Source: Acetobacteraceae bacterium (GTDB lineage Bacteria > Pseudomonadota > Alphaproteobacteria > Acetobacterales > Acetobacteraceae). From it: DNA of 10,740 nt. Made by a program: the position numbers and the translations under genes. The notes below the pieces were generated by a model. That model was not told where the DNA came from and made no database searches. It saw only the letters and a list, made by a program, of their open reading frames with translations. The DNA lies in contig JASHVB010000403.1 of the NCBI GenBank assembly GCA_030039695.1, positions 1 through 10,740 of the forward strand, given 5' to 3'. Below, one piece after another: positions 1 to 6,290 of this stretch; position 1 is the stretch's first letter; each line of letters starts with the position of its first letter.

Positions 1-533
1 TTCTGGTAAAGGATCGCCAGCTTGGCATTCGGCTTCTCCTTCAGCATGTATTTCATATAGATCTGCGCTTCCGTCCGGTAGTCGGGCTGAAAGCCGGTGG
101 TCCACGGGTACAGCTTGTAGTTGCCCCATTTCGCCGCGCCGGTGGCAACGAACAAGTGTGGGACTTTCTGCTGATTTACGTAGCGCACGATGGCAGAGTT
201 GGTGGGCGTGCCGAGCGTGTTGAACAGGAAGGCGACGTGATCTTCCTCCACAAGGCGGCGGACTTGCTCCACTGTCTTCGGCGGGCTGTAGCCGTCGTCA
301 TACGAAATAAAGTCGATCTTGTGCCCGGCAACGCCACCTTCGTCATTCAGCATCTTGAAGAATGCGGCATCCAGCTTTCCGATCGGGCTGTAGGAAGAGA
401 CCGGCCCGCTGTAGGGCATGGTGTTGCCGATCTTGATTTCGGTCTTGGTGACGCCGGGATCGGCCGCCCATGTTACCGTTGCCCAGCACGCGCCGGCCAG
501 CAGGCCGGCCGCCAATAGTCCAATGCGCCTCAT
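1..533 (-). CDS. Branched-chain amino acid-type ABC transporter substrate-binding protein (5' part, runs off left edge)
   Basis: Reading the minus strand from the ATG at 533-531 gives 177 codons with no stop before base 1, so the C-terminal half or more lies outside the window (family members are about 370-420 residues). The start is supported by AGGGG seven bases upstream. Residues 1-24 look like a Sec signal peptide: MRR, a hydrophobic Leu/Ala-rich stretch, then a likely cut near TWAA/DPG. The mature part starts with TKTEIKIGNTMPYSGPVSSY, followed by GGVAGHKIDFISYDDGYSP and a segment reading AFLFNTLGTPTNSAIVRYVN. These are the ligand-lobe signatures of the Peripla_BP_6 (LivJ-like) family. 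By family knowledge it is a periplasmic receptor feeding an ABC importer. The substrate cannot be read from sequence; many members bind aromatic acids or amides rather than amino acids. It is divergent from tlyA with a 108-bp gap. No transporter permease is visible. Confidence 0.88.
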   Translation of the reverse strand, partial: MRRIGLLAAGLLAGACWATVTWAADPGVTKTEIKIGNTMPYSGPVSSYSPIGKLDAAFFKMLNDEGGVAGHKIDFISYDDGYSPPKTVEQVRRLVEEDHVAFLFNTLGTPTNSAIVRYVNQQKVPHLFVATGAAKWGNYKLYPWTTGFQPDYRTEAQIYMKYMLKEKPNAKLAILYQ

Positions 534-641
534 GACGTTTCCCCTAATCGTGACGCTCGCACGGCCTGGCTGGCCGCGGATGGTTGATAACGCGCCGCGG
601 CGCAGGTGCGAAGGAGGCACCGTTCGTGGCAGGATAGGCGC
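534..641. other. Divergent intergenic region between the substrate-binding protein gene and tlyA
   Basis: This 108-bp gap must hold 5' signals for both neighbours. It contains a perfect 12-bp palindrome, GCGCCGCGGCGC, at 592-603. The CCGCGG in its centre (595-600) also pairs with another CCGCGG at 574-579, so either a hairpin or a two-site operator is possible. I could not pick convincing -35 and -10 boxes in either direction. An AGGAGG at 612-617 is too far from the tlyA ATG to be its ribosome site; AGGA at 631-634 is a nearer candidate. Confidence 0.4.
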
Positions 642-1424
642 ATGAAGCAGCGGGCGGATCAGCTTCTGGTGGACCGTGGTCTCGCCGAATCACGTAGTCG
701 CGCGCAAGCGCTGATACTGGCAGGCAAGGTGTTCTCGGGCGAGCGTCGGATCGAGAAGCCGGGCCAGGCGTTCCCCGACGACCTGCCGCTGGACGTGCGC
801 GGCCAGGACCATCCGTGGGTGTCGCGCGGTGGGCTGAAGCTCGAGCATGCGCTGCGGCATTTTGACTTGTCCCCGGCCGGGCGTGTGTGTCTGGACATTG
901 GCGCCTCGACCGGCGGTTTCACCGACGTGCTGCTGGCGCGTGGTGCGGCGAAGGTGCATGCGGTGGACGTCGGGCACGGCCAACTCGCCTGGTCGCTGCG
1001 GAAGGACCCGCGCGTCGCGGTGCACGAGAGAACGAATGCACGTTACATCTCCACAGCAATCATTGCTGATCCGATCGAGGCGCTGGTGTGCGATGCGAGC
1101 TTCATCGGCTTGGCGACGCTGCTGCGGGCGCCGCTCTTGCTGTGCGTGTCAGGTGCCTGGGCGGTGGCGCTGATCAAGCCACAGTTCGAGGCGGGGCCGG
1201 AAGCGGTTGGGCGTAAGGGGGTGGTACGCGATCCGAGAGTGCATCAGGCCGTGTGTGAGCGGGTGCGCGCGTGGTGGTCGAGGCTGCCCGGGTGGCGCGT
1301 GCTGGGAGTGACGGAGAGCCCGATCACCGGGCCGGAGGGGAACAAGGAGTTTTTGATTGCCGCTGCGTACTCTTCCCCCCGGCTTCGCGCGGGAGAAATC
1401 GGCAAGCGAAGCGACGCCGGTTGA
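642..1424 (+). CDS. tlyA: TlyA family rRNA (cytidine-2'-O)-methyltransferase / putative haemolysin
   Basis: A 260-residue protein with the two TlyA domains. An S4 RNA-binding domain covers about residues 3-60 (ADQLLVDRGLAESRSRAQ). An FtsJ/RrmJ-type SAM methyltransferase fold follows, with motif I LDIGASTGGFTDVLL at 84-98 and acidic D109 after strand 2. The K-D-K-E tetrad expected of 2'-O-methyltransferases is visible as K66 (SRGGLKL), D151 (CDASFIGL), K179 (LIKPQFE) and E236 (GNKEFL). By family knowledge it methylates cytidines of 16S and/or 23S rRNA in the cytoplasm. An in-frame GTG/ATG region upstream (606) would add 12 basic residues before the S4 domain. ATG 642 is preferred because MKQRADQLL is where homologues begin. 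The last 18 residues (243-260) lie beyond the conserved end and are coded by repeat-like DNA. It converges with the suf operon. Confidence 0.93.
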   Translation: MKQRADQLLVDRGLAESRSRAQALILAGKVFSGERRIEKPGQAFPDDLPLDVRGQDHPWVSRGGLKLEHALRHFDLSPAGRVCLDIGASTGGFTDVLLARGAAKVHAVDVGHGQLAWSLRKDPRVAVHERTNARYISTAIIADPIEALVCDASFIGLATLLRAPLLLCVSGAWAVALIKPQFEAGPEAVGRKGVVRDPRVHQAVCERVRAWWSRLPGWRVLGVTESPITGPEGNKEFLIAAAYSSPRLRAGEIGKRSDAG

Positions 1425-1491
1425 GCGTGGTGGTGCGCAATCTTATCTGGTGCGTGCGCCTCGTCCCTCACGCTCGGTCCGTCGCAGGGCG

Positions 1492-1520
1492 ACCTCTCCC
1501 GCGGGTGGCGAGGGAGAGGT
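1492..1520. terminator. Strong hairpin between convergent tlyA and sufA; possible bidirectional terminator or REP-like palindrome
   Basis: ACCTCTCCC at 1492-1500 and GGGAGAGGT at 1512-1520 form a perfect 9-bp stem with an 11-base loop. It begins 10 bases past the sufA stop and 67 bases past the tlyA stop, so it could end or stabilise transcripts from both sides. No T-tract follows on either strand, so it is not a standard intrinsic terminator. The flanking sequence (CTCGTCCCTCACGCTCGG on one side) resembles dispersed REP-like palindromes of proteobacteria. Whether it is repeated elsewhere in the genome cannot be seen here. Confidence 0.5.
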
Positions 1521-1530
1521 GTTGGCCACC

Positions 1531-1914
1531 TCACACGTGGAAGCTCTCGCCGCAGCCACAGCGGCCTTTTTCGTTCGGGTTGACGAACGTGAACCCCGAC
1601 GCCAGAGCCTTCGTCTCGTAGTCCATCACTGTGCCGATCAGGAACAGCGACGCCTTGCGGTCGATGAGGATTGTCAGCCCCTTATCCGTGACCACCTCAT
1701 CCGTAGCCGCTGGCTCGTCGGTCCATGACATGTCGTACGACATGCCGGAACACCCTTTGGCCTTCACGCCAATACGCAGCAACTTGCCCTGGTCGCCCTT
1801 GTCATAGAGACGGCGCAGGCGCTCGGCCGCGGCATCGGTCAGCGTCATCAGCGGCGGCAGTTCGCGGGTCTTGCGAGGCTTGATTGCGGTCGTGCTCATG
1901 CTCATGGCTGTCAT
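1531..1914 (-). CDS. sufA: A-type iron-sulfur cluster carrier (SufA/IscA/HesB family)
   Basis: Up to 127 residues with the HesB/IscA fold. The three conserved cysteines are C55 in KAKGCSGMSYDM and the C-terminal pair C119 and C121 in GRCGCGESF. These are the ligands with which A-type carriers hold and hand over Fe-S clusters to client apoproteins. It is the last gene of the suf operon, 11 bp after sufT. Three ATGs lie at the start (1914, 1905, 1899) and no clear ribosome binding site distinguishes them. The first 20 residues are Thr/Lys/Arg-rich and unconserved, so the true start may be 1905 or 1899. It is named SufA for its operon; by sequence alone it could equally be called IscA or ErpA. 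Confidence 0.92.
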   Translation of the reverse strand: MTAMSMSTTAIKPRKTRELPPLMTLTDAAAERLRRLYDKGDQGKLLRIGVKAKGCSGMSYDMSWTDEPAATDEVVTDKGLTILIDRKASLFLIGTVMDYETKALASGFTFVNPNEKGRCGCGESFHV

Positions 1915-1925
1915 GTCGTGTGTGA

Positions 1926-2288
1926 TTAGAACATGTTCAACTGCAGGCGGGCTTCATCGCTCATGCGGCTGGGGTCCCACGGCGGATCCCAGACAGTTTC
2001 CACGTCGCAGGCTGTGACTCCCGCCACCGTCATCACCGCGTTCTGGACTTGCTCGGGCAACTCCTGCGCGCTGGGGCAGGCTGGCGCGGTCAACGTCATC
2101 TCGACCTTCACCTTGCCGTCGTCGTGAATATCGACCGCGTAGATCAGTCCGAGTTCATAGATGTTCACCGGGATTTCCGGATCATAGACGTTGCAGATCG
2201 CGGCGATCACCGAATCCTCGCTGACGCGCGGCGGAGTTTCACCGTCCGGCGTCCAGGCGGTGTGCGGGCTGGCGCTCATGTCATTCAC
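1926..2288 (-). CDS. sufT: SUF system Fe-S cluster maturation protein SufT (MIP18/DUF59 family)
   Basis: A 120-residue MIP18/DUF59 protein. The signature DPEIPVNIYELGLIY lies at 36-50, and TLTAPACPSA with the conserved C71 at 65-74. The C-terminal WDPPWDPSRMSDEARLQL is typical of SufT rather than PaaD. SufT-type proteins help mature Fe-S proteins, especially when demand is high; the exact biochemical step is not settled. The start is taken as GTG 2288, because AAGGAGG (2301-2295) sits six bases upstream. The alternative ATG 2279 would be 15 bases from it. With the GTG start the gene overlaps the end of sufU by 8 bp, which implies translational coupling. sufA follows after 11 bp. Confidence 0.92.
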   Translation of the reverse strand: MNDMSASPHTAWTPDGETPPRVSEDSVIAAICNVYDPEIPVNIYELGLIYAVDIHDDGKVKVEMTLTAPACPSAQELPEQVQNAVMTVAGVTACDVETVWDPPWDPSRMSDEARLQLNMF

Positions 2289-2757
2289 TGGTCGCCTCCT
2301 TGCCCCCGTCCAGCGCCGCGATCAGCGCGTGCCACGCCAGCGTCGCGCATTTCACCCGCGACGGGTACTCGTGCACGCCGGCGAGCGGGGCCAGCCGTTC
2401 CAATGGTTCGTCCAGCGTGCCATCGCAAGCGGGGCACGAACCGGTGCGGGCGAGTTCGCGGAACGCCGCGAACAAGGCGCGCGTATCACTGGTACTGCGG
2501 CCTTTCACGGTTTCCGCCATCAGGTCGGCCGAGGCGACGCTGATCGCACAACCGCGCGCCTCGAAGCCGGTGTCGGCAATGATGCTGTCTGGGCCGTACT
2601 TCACCCACACCTGGATCCGGTCGCCGCACATCGGGTTGTCGCCCTTGGCGCTGGCATCGAAGGATTCCAGGCGACGCGCATGACGCGGATGGCGGCCGTG
2701 ATCGAGAATCACTTCCTGGTAGAGGTCGCGCAGGTCGTCGAAGGTGTCGCCACTCAC
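2281..2757 (-). CDS. sufU: SUF system NifU-like scaffold / sulfur-acceptor protein SufU
   Basis: A 158-residue IscU/SufU-fold protein that starts SGDTFDDLRDLYQEVILDH. It has the three conserved cysteines C44 (NPMCGD), C70 (RGCAIS) and C137 (RVKCATLAWHA), and D46. In studied SufU proteins these residues bind zinc, and a cysteine accepts persulfide sulfur from SufS. The insertion between the second and third conserved cysteines that distinguishes SufU from IscU is present and here carries an extra C108-x2-C111 pair. The start is GTG 2757, whose GTGA overlaps the TGA of sufS by 4 bp; homologues begin at this point. No sufE is seen in the operon, so SufU is the probable partner of SufS. Confidence 0.93.
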   Translation of the reverse strand: MSGDTFDDLRDLYQEVILDHGRHPRHARRLESFDASAKGDNPMCGDRIQVWVKYGPDSIIADTGFEARGCAISVASADLMAETVKGRSTSDTRALFAAFRELARTGSCPACDGTLDEPLERLAPLAGVHEYPSRVKCATLAWHALIAALDGGKEATSE

Positions 2758-3998
2758 CTGAAGAACTCCCTCACCTGCACAAGAGAATCGGCCAGGTAAT
2801 CGATCTCCTCATGCGTCGTGTAGACACCGAAGCTGGCGCGCGCGGTGCTTTCCAGACCGAAGCGATGCATCAGCGGCTCGGCGCAGTGATGGCCTGCGCG
2901 CACTGCGATACCTTGGCGATCCAACAGGGTCGCAACGTCGTGTGCGTGCGCCCTGTCCAGTGCGAAGGCGACGACGCCGCCACGGTCCTGTGCGTGCCCC
3001 AGAATGCGCACGCCTTCCACATTGCCGATCCGCGCCAGCGCATGTTCCGTCAGCGCCGCTTCGTGCGCGGCGATCGCGTCGAAGCCGAGCGATTCCACGT
3101 AGTCGATCGCCGCCTTCAGGCCGATGCCTTCCAGGATCGGCGGGGTGCCGGCTTCAAACTTGTGCGGGACATCCGCCCAGGTGGATTTCTCGTAGCTGAC
3201 CGACGAGATCATCTCGCCGCCGCCGAGGAACGGCGGCATGCGATCAAGCAAATGCCGCCGGCCCCACAGCACGCCGATGCCGGTCGGTCCGTACAGCTTG
3301 TGTCCGGTCCACGCGTAGAAATCGCAGTCCAGTGCCTGCACGTCCACGCGCCGATGCACGATCGCCTGAGCGCCGTCGAATAACACCTTGGCGCCGTGTG
3401 CGTGCGCGATGCGCGTGATGCGCTCGGCCGGCGTGACGGTCCCCAGCACGTTCGACATATGGGTCATCGACACCAGGCCGACCTTGCCGTCTAGCAGCAG
3501 ACCCTCGAAGGCCTCCATGTCAAGCTCGCCGGCGTCTGTGATCGGCGCGACGCGCAGTTCGATGCCGCGTTCTTCACGCAGAAGCTGCCAGGGTATGATG
3601 TTTGAGTGGTGCTCCATCGCCGAGATCAACACCGCCTGGCCGGGCTGCAGCACGCCGCGGCCGTAGCTGTGCGCCATCAGGTTCAGCGATTCGGTGACGT
3701 TGCGGGTGAACACAATCTCCGACCGGTCGCGCGCGTTCATCAGCGCGGCGACGGTATCGCGGGCGGCTTCGTAAGCGTCGGTAGTGCGCTCGCTCATCCA
3801 ATGCAGGCCACGATGGACGTTGGCATATTGCGTTTCCATCGCGTTGCGCATGGCGTCTATGACCGCGCGCGGCTTCTGGGCTGAGGCAGCGCTGTCCAGG
3901 AACACGAGCGGTTTGCCACGGATCTTCTGCGCCAAGAGCGGGAAGTCCGCGCGCACGCGCGCAACGTCCAGGCCGGTGGGGTCGGTCATCACGTTCAT
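2754..3998 (-). CDS. sufS: Cysteine desulfurase SufS (PLP-dependent, group II)
   Basis: A 414-residue class V aminotransferase-fold enzyme of usual SufS length. It converts cysteine to alanine and leaves a persulfide on its own cysteine. Visible active-site features are EHHSNIIPW, the PLP-pyridine contact in LFDGAQA, the Schiff-base lysine K234 in TGHKLYGPTGIGVLW, and the catalytic C372 in RAGHHCAEPLMHRFG. The short lobe around C372 and the RxGHHC context mark group II (SufS/CsdA) rather than IscS. An open frame continues upstream to 4196, but that part is the sufD 3' end read in another frame. ATG 3998 is chosen because its ATGA overlaps the sufD stop by 4 bp and AAAGG lies upstream. ATG 3989 is a weaker alternative. 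sufU overlaps its 3' end. Confidence 0.96.
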   Translation of the reverse strand: MNVMTDPTGLDVARVRADFPLLAQKIRGKPLVFLDSAASAQKPRAVIDAMRNAMETQYANVHRGLHWMSERTTDAYEAARDTVAALMNARDRSEIVFTRNVTESLNLMAHSYGRGVLQPGQAVLISAMEHHSNIIPWQLLREERGIELRVAPITDAGELDMEAFEGLLLDGKVGLVSMTHMSNVLGTVTPAERITRIAHAHGAKVLFDGAQAIVHRRVDVQALDCDFYAWTGHKLYGPTGIGVLWGRRHLLDRMPPFLGGGEMISSVSYEKSTWADVPHKFEAGTPPILEGIGLKAAIDYVESLGFDAIAAHEAALTEHALARIGNVEGVRILGHAQDRGGVVAFALDRAHAHDVATLLDRQGIAVRAGHHCAEPLMHRFGLESTARASFGVYTTHEEIDYLADSLVQVREFFR

Positions 3999-5260
3999 GC
4001 GGCTTGCCTTTCCCACCATCCCTCGACCGCATGTTCCATTGCCGCACGCACAGACTCGTGCGCGATTGCCTCCAGCGATTCGGCGAGGAACGCGCGAATG
4101 AGGATCGACCGCGCTTCCGCGTCGGGGATGCCGCGGCTGCGCAGATAGAACAATTGCTCGGAGTCGAGTTCGCCGACCGCGGCGCCGTGGCTGCACTTCA
4201 CATCATCGGCGAAGATTTCCAATTCAGGCTTCGTGTCGATCTCGGCGTCAGGCGACAGCAGCAGGGCCCGGTTCATCTGGTAGCCGTCGGTCTTTTGCGC
4301 CTCGCGCGCGACCTCGATACGTCCCTGGAACACGCCACGGGAACGACCAGCGAGGACGTTCTTCACTGTCTGACGAGAGGTGCCCCGTGGTGCGTCGTGG
4401 CGGACGATGGTGGTGATGTCAGAATGCTGCGTGCCGGACAGAAGCTGCGCGGCGGTCAGATGCACGGTGGCGCCGGGCCCAGCCAGGTCGGCATGGATTT
4501 CCGTGCGTGCCATACGCGCGCCAAGGTTCAGCACGAAGCCGTCATAGGTGCTGTCGTCGGCGACCCGCGCGTAGAGCGTGGAGAGGTGAAAGGCAGCGGG
4601 CGACTCGTTCTGCAGGCGGATGTGCGTCAGCGTGGCCCCGGCGGCGACATCAATTTCCGTGACGGGATTGTGTAAATAGGCGCCGTCGCCCAGCGATGTC
4701 TCCAGCAGGGTCAGCTTCGCACCGGGTGAAAGCCTGATGATGTGACGCGGGTGAAAATCAGCCGGCACGCCCTCGTCATTCGTCGCGAGACTAATCAGAT
4801 GGACGAGGCCAGCGTCCAGTCCGAGCGACACGTCGATCACGGCGCCGTCTTCCACGAGCATTGCGTTGAGCGCGGTGAGCGGTTCGCTCTCTGCGTGAGC
4901 GGGGTCACCGAACTCAGATTGGTCAGCGAACTGCGAGAAACAACCGGGCTTTGGCAGGATCGAAAGATCACCGCGGAAGCGGCCGTCAACGAACACGAGA
5001 CGCGGCGCATCGATCTGCGGCGTGCGCGCGAGAAGGTCGCGGCAGTCAGCGTGCAGGCCTAGCGATCCTTGGAATCTTGCGGCGGTGATTGGACGCAGGT
5101 CGGTGTATTTCCACGACTCGATGCGCCGGCCCGGTAGGCCGGCGCGGCTGAATGCGTGCGCTGCGGCGTCACGCGCGGCGAGGTCGCCGGGCAGGCGATC
5201 GCGCAACGCAGCGTAGCGGGCGAGAAAGCCGTCGGCACCTGTCAGAACGGGGGCGGTCAT
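3995..5260 (-). CDS. sufD: Fe-S cluster assembly scaffold subunit SufD
   Basis: A 421-residue SufB/SufD-family protein. The N-terminal helical part ends in RRIESWKYTDLRPI. A right-handed beta-helix core follows (for example ARTEIHADLAGPGATVHL). The C-terminal helical domain carries CSHGAAVGELDSEQLFYLRS; H358 in this motif corresponds to the histidine important for iron loading in E. coli SufD. SufD pairs with SufB and two SufC ATPases to form the cluster-building complex. The start is ATG 5260. An in-frame GTG at 5293 would add 11 residues, and neither has a convincing ribosome site. 160 bp separate it from sufC, and much of that gap is a palindromic repeat. The stop overlaps the sufS start as ATGA. 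Confidence 0.95.
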   Translation of the reverse strand: MTAPVLTGADGFLARYAALRDRLPGDLAARDAAAHAFSRAGLPGRRIESWKYTDLRPITAARFQGSLGLHADCRDLLARTPQIDAPRLVFVDGRFRGDLSILPKPGCFSQFADQSEFGDPAHAESEPLTALNAMLVEDGAVIDVSLGLDAGLVHLISLATNDEGVPADFHPRHIIRLSPGAKLTLLETSLGDGAYLHNPVTEIDVAAGATLTHIRLQNESPAAFHLSTLYARVADDSTYDGFVLNLGARMARTEIHADLAGPGATVHLTAAQLLSGTQHSDITTIVRHDAPRGTSRQTVKNVLAGRSRGVFQGRIEVAREAQKTDGYQMNRALLLSPDAEIDTKPELEIFADDVKCSHGAAVGELDSEQLFYLRSRGIPDAEARSILIRAFLAESLEAIAHESVRAAMEHAVEGWWERQAA

Positions 5261-5420
5261 GACGCGACAATCCGTGACGGCGCGCACCCGCACGACCCAT
5301 CATCGTCCTGCCAACATGCGAGATGGTGCGCCGATGGCCGGGTCAAGCCCGGCCGTGGCGCAACAGGGCACGCGGCGTCACGTCGTGACAGGCAGAACCG
5401 CGCCGCCAGGCAGCGTCGCA
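5261..5420. repeat. Palindromic intergenic repeat in the sufC-sufD gap
   Basis: The 160-bp gap contains a clear hairpin: GGCCGGG (5336-5342), loop TCAAG, CCCGGCC (5348-5354), extendable by two pairs including one G-T. On the minus (transcribed) strand it reads GGCCGGGCTTGACCCGGCC, a form common in alphaproteobacterial spacers. A second copy lies in the sufB-sufC gap in the same orientation, sharing GGCCGGGCTTG and a downstream GGACG. The rest of this gap has no plausible gene. In the mRNA the hairpin would sit between sufC and sufD, where it might affect stability or processing. Confidence 0.6.
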
Positions 5421-6170
5421 TCACGCGGCCTCCGCGATGACGTTGGCGTAGCCTTGCGCTTCCAGTTCCAGTGCCAGCTCTGGGCCGCCCGAACGCACGA
5501 TGCGTCCGCCGGCCAGAACGTGCACCTTGTTCGGCACGAGGTGATCGAGCAAACGTTGATGGTGGGTGATGACGAGGGCCGAGAATTCTGGGCCGCGCAG
5601 CGCGTTCACGCCGTTCGCAACGATCTTCAGGGCATCGATGTCGAGGCCGCTGTCCGTTTCGTCCAGAATCGCCAGCTTTGGCCGCAGCACCGCCATCTGC
5701 AGCACTTCGTTGCGTTTCTTCTCGCCGCCGGAGAATCCGACATTGACGTTTCTGCGCAGCATGTCGTCCGGCATCTCCAGCCGCTTCGTTTCGGCCCGCG
5801 CAAATTTCAGGAACTGCACCGCGTCGAGCTCGGACTCGCCGCGCGAACGACGGATCGCGTTCAGGGCGGTACGAAGGAAGTTCGCGTTACCGACGCCCGG
5901 CAATTCGATCGGCGCCTGGAAAGCAAGGAAGACGCCAGCGGCGGCGCGTTCTTCTGGCACCATGGCGAGCATGTCGCGGCCGTTGAAGGTGACACTACCC
6001 GCAGTCACGGCGTACTCGTCGCGGCCGGACAGGACGTAGGCGAGCGTGGACTTGCCTGAGCCGTTTGGCCCCATGATGGCATGCACTTCGCCGTCCGGCA
6101 CCGTCAGGTTGATACCGTACAAGATCGGCTTGTCGTGGATCGAAGCGGTCAGGCCGCGAATGTCTAACAT
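5421..6170 (-). CDS. sufC: Fe-S cluster assembly ATPase SufC (ABC-type)
   Basis: A 249-residue ABC ATPase with every expected motif in order. Walker A is GPNGSGKST (34-42) and the Q-loop Q85 lies in FLAFQAP. The SufC-type signature FSGGEKKRNE is at 146-155. Walker B is LAILDETDSGLD with D170 and E171, and the H-loop is H203 in ITHHQRLL. FSGGEKKRNE and LDETDSGLD are characteristic of SufC rather than of transporter ATPases, and no permease is near. It is a soluble partner of SufB and SufD that powers conformational change during cluster assembly. ATG 6170 has AGGA six bases upstream. It lies 120 bp after sufB and 160 bp before sufD. Confidence 0.97.
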   Translation of the reverse strand: MLDIRGLTASIHDKPILYGINLTVPDGEVHAIMGPNGSGKSTLAYVLSGRDEYAVTAGSVTFNGRDMLAMVPEERAAAGVFLAFQAPIELPGVGNANFLRTALNAIRRSRGESELDAVQFLKFARAETKRLEMPDDMLRRNVNVGFSGGEKKRNEVLQMAVLRPKLAILDETDSGLDIDALKIVANGVNALRGPEFSALVITHHQRLLDHLVPNKVHVLAGGRIVRSGGPELALELEAQGYANVIAEAA

Positions 6171-6290
6171 GCGTGTCCTAATTTTTCTCTTGTGTCATGC
6201 ACGCGCTCGGCGCGGGCAGCCACGTCCTTGCGTCTCGTGCCACGGAAAGTCGCGGGCGGATGGGCCAAGCCCGGCCATAGGACGGAACGA
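6171..6290. repeat. Degenerate palindromic intergenic repeat in the sufB-sufC gap
   Basis: On the minus strand the gap starts with ATGGCCGGGCTTGGCCCAT (6278-6260), an imperfect palindrome, and continues through GCAAGGACGTGGCTGCCC toward GCATGACAC. The shared GGCCGGGCTTG (6276-6266) and the GCAAGGACG segment match the element in the sufC-sufD gap. This suggests two members of one repeat family, this copy having lost part of the stem. Nothing in the 120 bp looks like a protein gene. The sufC ribosome site (AGGA) is at its downstream end. Confidence 0.55.

Noticed and set aside
156..518. A plus-strand 120-codon frame at the left end
   Set aside because: It is antisense to the substrate-binding protein gene, which has a signal peptide, a ribosome site and family motifs on the minus strand.
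606..641. A 12-residue extension of TlyA
   Set aside because: TlyA proteins begin directly at the S4 domain, as MKQRADQLL does. The extension is a basic run with no conservation pattern.
3999..4196. A 66-residue N-terminal extension of SufS
   Set aside because: It is Arg-rich, lies inside the sufD coding sequence in another frame, and goes beyond the usual SufS length. The ATGA junction at 3998 is the better start.
5261..5293. An 11-residue extension of SufD from GTG 5293
   Set aside because: There is no better ribosome site there, and the added residues (VRVRAVTDCRV) are not family-like. ATG 5260 is kept, though not with certainty.
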